Shown piece after piece: positions 11,061-14,793 of a stretch of 14,793 nucleotides of DNA; positions within the stretch are counted from its first letter, which is position 1, and the number at the start of each line of letters is the position of its first letter. The stretch is from positions 1 through 14,793 of the forward strand of contig CAMLMI010000085.1 of the NCBI GenBank assembly GCA_946480965.1. The letters run 5' to 3'. The notes beneath the pieces are model-generated. The model was not told where the DNA came from. It made no database searches and was given only the letters and a program-made list of their open reading frames with translations. Both the position numbers and the translations under genes were made by a program. The DNA is from an uncultured Verrucomicrobiales bacterium (GTDB lineage Bacteria; Verrucomicrobiota; Verrucomicrobiae; Limisphaerales; CANJSG01).

Positions 11061-13433
11061 TCAGAATTCGCGGGTGTAGCCGACGCCAAAGTTGAAGCGG
11101 CCGGAGCCGCCCTTGGCGGAGTCGTTCTGGATCGGGTAGCCGTAGTCGAGCCGCAACGGGCCGATGGGCAGGTTGATGCGGAGGCCGATGCCGACGTTGT
11201 CGTTCCACTGGTCGAAATCGAAGTCGTAGGCGTCCTGATAGACGTTGCCGATGTCGTAGAACATGGCGAAGCGCAGGCGGTCGATGATCGGCAGGCTGTA
11301 TTCGACCGCGCCGAAGTAGTAGCTCTTGCCGCCCAACGGCTCGCCGTTGATGTCGCGCGGTCCGATGTCGCGGTATTTGAAGCCGCGCAGGGAGTAGAGG
11401 CCGCCGAGGAAGTAGCGTTCGTAGATGGGGACGAGCGTGGTGTCCGAAAACTCGTCGGTCACACCGATCCGGCCGGTCACTTCCAGCACATGGTCCTCGC
11501 CGAAGCCCCGGAAATACCAGGCGCTCTTCAGCTCCAGCTTGTAGAAGTCCACATCGCCGCCGAACGGCCCGCCGCCGAGTTCGGAGGAAAGTTCCGTGCG
11601 CTGGCCCCGATCCGGCAACTGTCCGGGCCCACGGGTGTCGTAGGAAAGCGTCGTGCTGATCTTGGAGATCAGGTCCCGGCCGTCTTCGAGCTTCATCTCG
11701 GGGGAGGCGGCGGCGAAGTCCTCGAGCTGGATGTCGATGCTCTCCAGCGTGTAGCCGACCTTGCCCACCCAGGTGCCGCCGCGCGAATCGGTGTAGAGCA
11801 GTTTGCGCAGGCTGAGGCTGCCGCCGGTCTGCACCTGGTCGTAGATGTCGGAGTAGAACTGGATGTCCCGGTGATAGAGGTCGAACCCGAGCTCCAACCG
11901 GCGGTCGAGGAACCACGGCTCGATGAAGCTGAGCTGGTAGTCCTGGCGCTCGGTGCCGACGGACGCGCGGAGGCGCGCCTTCTGGCCGCCGCCGGTGAAG
12001 GTGGGCGGGTTGAAGAGGTCGAAATTGCCCTGCGACACCTCGGCGAAGCCCACGATGCTGTCCACCGAGCTGAAGCCCGCGCCGATGGTGAAGTTGCCGG
12101 TGCTCTTTTCCTGGAGGCTGATGACGAGGTCGCGACGGTTCGGCACGTCGGTCCGCTCGGAGGTGGTCTCCACGCCGCCGCGCTCCTCGAAGTAGTTCAA
12201 CCCCTGGAGCCGGGACTTGCTGGCCTTCACCCGGACCATGTCATAGACCTCGCCCGGATGGACGGCCAGCTCGCGGCGCACGACGCGGTCGCGGGTCTTG
12301 ACGTTGCCCTTGATCTCGATCTTCTCGACGAAGACCTTCTCGCGCTCGTCGATCGTGAACTTGATGTCGATCGTGCCGTCGGTGGTGTTGGCGCTCTTGG
12401 TCGCGAACACCTTGGTGTCGATGTAGCCGCGCGCGCCGTAGTAGTCCTCGATCAGGCCGATGGTCTTGGCCAGGGCGTCCGGCGTGAAGGTGGACCCGCT
12501 GGTCATCTGCTGCCGCTTGTTCCGGTCGTCGCGGTAGGTCAGCTTGTCGAATTCCGAACCCTCGAAGAGCTTGTTCCCCTCGTAGGTGATCTTGCCGACC
12601 TTGTATTGGCGGCCCTCGTCCACGACGAAGCGGAGGACCATCCGGTCGTCCTCGGGATACTCGAACTTGATCTCCTTGATCTGGAAATCGACGTAGCCCT
12701 CGGCCTGGTAGAACGCGGCCAGCTTCTCCTTGTCGTCCTCGAACTGCTCGTCCTTCAGGACGCCGCTGCCGGTGAGCCAGGACCACATCCACCAGCGGCG
12801 GGTCTTGATCGTCTTGCGGAGCTTCTTCTGCTCGAAGGCCTGCGCGCCGTCGAACTCCACGTCCACCAGCCGGATCTTGGGCGTCTCGGTGATCTCGAAG
12901 GTGACGCTGGCGCGGCCGGAATTGGGGTCGATGCTCGGCACGCCCTTGACCGTGGTCTTCTGGTAGCCGGCCTTCTGGTAGAGCTTCTGGATCTCCTGCG
13001 CGTCGGAGAAGAGCTTCCTCTCGCTCAGCGGCTCGCCCACCTTGGAGCTGACCTTCTTGAGGATCTTCTTGTCCTTATACTTCGTGTTCCCGGCGAACTT
13101 GATGGACGTGAGCGTGGGATTGCCCTGGACGACGTAGGTCAGCTTGACCGCGTTGCCGCCGAGGTCCTCGGTGCCGACGCGGACGTTGTAGAAGAAGCCG
13201 GTGCCGTAGAGGGCGCGGATGTCGTCATCGACCGAGGCGGGGCGGTATTGGTCCCCCTCCTTCAGCCGGATGTTGGAGCGGATGACGGCCTCGCTGACCG
13301 TGGCAGGGCCGACGAAGGACACCTCGATCTTGGAGATGCTGATCTGGGGGAGATCCGACTGCGCGACGGCGTGCGTCGCGGCCAGCGCGAGCATCAACGC
13401 CGCCCACCGGGGAGGGTTCGGGTTGCGTTTCAT
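11061..13433 (-). CDS. bamA: Outer membrane protein assembly factor BamA
   Basis: BamA is the outer-membrane beta-barrel that inserts other barrels into the outer membrane. The 790-residue length is normal for the family. It has a signal peptide (WAALMLALAATHAVA, cleavage near residue 24), then about 400 residues of periplasmic POTRA repeats recognisable by their ends: ALYGTGFFYNVRV, LYQKAGYQKTTV, FYQAEGYVDFQI, DYYGARGYIDTKV and the last before LNYFEE. The C-terminal barrel (about 430-790) contains the conserved LRGF motif (682-685) and ends in GVGYTREF, with the terminal Phe expected of a barrel assembly signal. ATG at 13433 is chosen because the signal peptide follows directly; it lies one base after the dnaB stop. 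A tryptophan-rich insert (RRWWMWSW) sits in the third POTRA region, where other BamA proteins also carry a similar sequence. Confidence 0.96.
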   Translation of the reverse strand: MKRNPNPPRWAALMLALAATHAVAQSDLPQISISKIEVSFVGPATVSEAVIRSNIRLKEGDQYRPASVDDDIRALYGTGFFYNVRVGTEDLGGNAVKLTYVVQGNPTLTSIKFAGNTKYKDKKILKKVSSKVGEPLSERKLFSDAQEIQKLYQKAGYQKTTVKGVPSIDPNSGRASVTFEITETPKIRLVDVEFDGAQAFEQKKLRKTIKTRRWWMWSWLTGSGVLKDEQFEDDKEKLAAFYQAEGYVDFQIKEIKFEYPEDDRMVLRFVVDEGRQYKVGKITYEGNKLFEGSEFDKLTYRDDRNKRQQMTSGSTFTPDALAKTIGLIEDYYGARGYIDTKVFATKSANTTDGTIDIKFTIDEREKVFVEKIEIKGNVKTRDRVVRRELAVHPGEVYDMVRVKASKSRLQGLNYFEERGGVETTSERTDVPNRRDLVISLQEKSTGNFTIGAGFSSVDSIVGFAEVSQGNFDLFNPPTFTGGGQKARLRASVGTERQDYQLSFIEPWFLDRRLELGFDLYHRDIQFYSDIYDQVQTGGSLSLRKLLYTDSRGGTWVGKVGYTLESIDIQLEDFAAASPEMKLEDGRDLISKISTTLSYDTRGPGQLPDRGQRTELSSELGGGPFGGDVDFYKLELKSAWYFRGFGEDHVLEVTGRIGVTDEFSDTTLVPIYERYFLGGLYSLRGFKYRDIGPRDINGEPLGGKSYYFGAVEYSLPIIDRLRFAMFYDIGNVYQDAYDFDFDQWNDNVGIGLRINLPIGPLRLDYGYPIQNDSAKGGSGRFNFGVGYTREF

Positions 13434-13434
13434 C

Positions 13435-14793
13435 TTAGCCGCCCTGGGGGAGGTCTTCCGCGCTGATCTTGGCCGCATTCTCAAACCGGGTGAATTTCTT
13501 CAAAAACGTCATGCGCACGTCCCCCGTGGGACCGTTGCGCTGTTTGGCGATGAGCAGGTTGACCGGTATGACGTCGTTCTCGACACCGGCCTCTCCGTCG
13601 TCGTCCCGGCTTTTCGGTCGTCCCGGGTTCTCGGGGTCGGCCTTGTAGAGCAGACCCACGAGGTCGGCGTCCTGTTCAATCGCGCCGGACTCGCGGAGAT
13701 CGGAGAGCTTGGGCTTGCGGTCCTTGTCCTTCTCGAACTCGCGGTTGAGCTGTCCGAGAACGATCACGGGAACCCGCAGTTCCTTCGCCAGAGCCTTGAT
13801 GCCATTGGAGATGTCCGCGATCTCCTGCTGGCGGTTCTCGGCTCGGCGGGACGTTGAATGCAGCAATTGGAGGTAGTCAATGACTATCAGCCTCACGTGG
13901 TGCTGCTGCCACATCCGCCGCGCCTTGGCGCGCATCTGGAGGATGGAGAGTCCGCTGGTGTCGTCGATGTAGAGCGGCGCCGAAGCGAGCCGGCCGGCCC
14001 AGCTCGTCAGCTTGGCGAAGTCCGTCTCCGCCAGGAAACCGTCCTGGATGTTCCGCATGTTCACCCGCGAACAGGAGGAAAGCATGCGCATGACGAGCGA
14101 CTCCGCCGTCATTTCCAGGCTGAACACGCCCACCGGGATCTTCTGCTCCACCGCCACGTGCTCCACGATGTTCATGGCGAAGGACGTCTTGCCCATCGAG
14201 GGACGCGCCGCGATCACCACCATGTCGCCCGGCTGGAGCCCGTTGGTCATCCGATCCAGGTCGAGGAAGCCGGTCGGCACGCCCGTGGTCTGACCGGCGT
14301 GGGTGTAGTAGAACTGGATCTTCTCCACCGCCTTGTTCACCAGCTCCCTCATGCCGGGGGAACTGGTTGAAACGCGTTCCTGGCTGATCTGGAGGATGTC
14401 CTTCTCCACCTCGTCGATCAGCGCATCGACCGACTCCGTGTTCTCATAGGCCTTGGCCACGACGCCGGAACACACCTGGATGGTCCTCCGGAGCATGTAT
14501 TTGTCCCAGACGACGGCGAGGTAGGTGCCGACCATCGCCGGGGACGCCACCTTGTCCGGCAATTCCGCCAGATAGCCGCGTCCGCCGACCGCCTCCAACT
14601 GGCCCCGGTCCTTCAGCCGCTGCTGGACCGTGATCAGGTCGACGTGCTCCTTCTTGTCATACATCTCCGTCAGGGTCTCGTAGAGCACCTGGTGGCGCAC
14701 GTCGTAGAAGGCCATCGGGCCCGACTTCAGCTTCTCGATGCACTCGCCCATGCAGTCCTGCGCGGCGAGAAGGGCGCAACCCAGCACGGCCTG
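13435..14793 (-). CDS. dnaB: Replicative DNA helicase DnaB (N-terminus outside the window)
   Basis: DnaB is the hexameric ATP-driven helicase that unwinds DNA ahead of the replication fork. The visible 452 residues are open at the window edge: the last codons read Q-A-V-L-G, matching the usual EQAVLG start region of the N-terminal domain, so only a short N-terminal piece is missing. The N-terminal helical domain covers about residues 1-105, a linker follows, and the RecA-like domain runs from about 165 to the end. Visible motifs, numbered from the V of VLGCALL as residue 1, are Walker A ARPSMGKTS (194-202), Walker B IVIDYLQ (301-307), GQLNRE (345-350) and SDLRESGAIEQDAD (362-375). No intein or insertion is present. 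The gene lies one base upstream of bamA on the same strand, an unusual neighbour. Confidence 0.96.
   Translation of the reverse strand, partial: QAVLGCALLAAQDCMGECIEKLKSGPMAFYDVRHQVLYETLTEMYDKKEHVDLITVQQRLKDRGQLEAVGGRGYLAELPDKVASPAMVGTYLAVVWDKYMLRRTIQVCSGVVAKAYENTESVDALIDEVEKDILQISQERVSTSSPGMRELVNKAVEKIQFYYTHAGQTTGVPTGFLDLDRMTNGLQPGDMVVIAARPSMGKTSFAMNIVEHVAVEQKIPVGVFSLEMTAESLVMRMLSSCSRVNMRNIQDGFLAETDFAKLTSWAGRLASAPLYIDDTSGLSILQMRAKARRMWQQHHVRLIVIDYLQLLHSTSRRAENRQQEIADISNGIKALAKELRVPVIVLGQLNREFEKDKDRKPKLSDLRESGAIEQDADLVGLLYKADPENPGRPKSRDDDGEAGVENDVIPVNLLIAKQRNGPTGDVRMTFLKKFTRFENAAKISAEDLPQGG

Noticed and set aside
11048..11089. Longer skp start overlapping the end of bamA
   Set aside because: The added 14 residues are polar and would hide the signal peptide that begins at the ATG at 11047.
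10920..13466. An 848-codon open frame on the plus strand opposite bamA
   Set aside because: It mirrors the codon bias of bamA and skp on the opposite strand, has a repetitive Val/Leu/Asp/Ala composition without any domain, and would need to displace two clear genes.

Overview
This 14.8-kb, GC-rich window looks like chromosomal DNA of a Gram-negative bacterium. It has BamA and Skp/OmpH outer-membrane assembly genes, several signal-peptide proteins and a secreted NIPSNAP-like protein. The mix of housekeeping genes with lineage-restricted secreted, coiled-coil and YjfB-like proteins, and the scarcity of Shine-Dalgarno sites, would fit Verrucomicrobiota or a related PVC-group bacterium. That placement is an inference without database support. 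No tRNA, rRNA, CRISPR array, insertion sequence or prophage is visible.

Layout. Positions 1-367 hold no convincing gene: there is a 226-bp intergenic element with 25-bp perfect inverted termini (27-252) and a terminator (259-292). On the minus strand follow an Imm26-like immunity gene (368-859) and leuB (874-1980). On the plus strand come a small secreted protein (2187-2642) with its terminator, a two-helix membrane protein (2822-3115), two tail-anchored coiled-coil proteins (3258-3932 and 3944-4429) and an ogt-type DNA alkyltransferase (4431-4955). The last three genes are packed like an operon.

Next, on the minus strand, are a ROK-family sugar kinase (5021-5935) and htpX (6030-6929), separated by a strong terminator. 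Divergent from htpX is a plus-strand cluster: a HAD-NUDIX fusion (7104-8189), folB (8199-8558) and a polytopic membrane protein (8566-9072). Then come a secreted tandem NIPSNAP-like protein (9176-9967) and a 64-residue YjfB-like protein (10103-10297). A bidirectional terminator (10331-10368) separates these from a minus-strand dnaB-bamA-skp cluster (14793 down to 10388). dnaB is cut by the window edge.

How the genes work together. BamA and Skp are the insertase and periplasmic chaperone of outer-membrane protein assembly, here joined directly to the replicative helicase gene. The most interesting observation is the HAD-NUDIX fusion next to folB. One protein carries a pyrophosphohydrolase fold and a phosphatase-type fold, which is what is needed to turn dihydroneopterin triphosphate into dihydroneopterin, the FolB substrate. 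This is a hypothesis: the HAD half has Ser where the usual second Asp would be.
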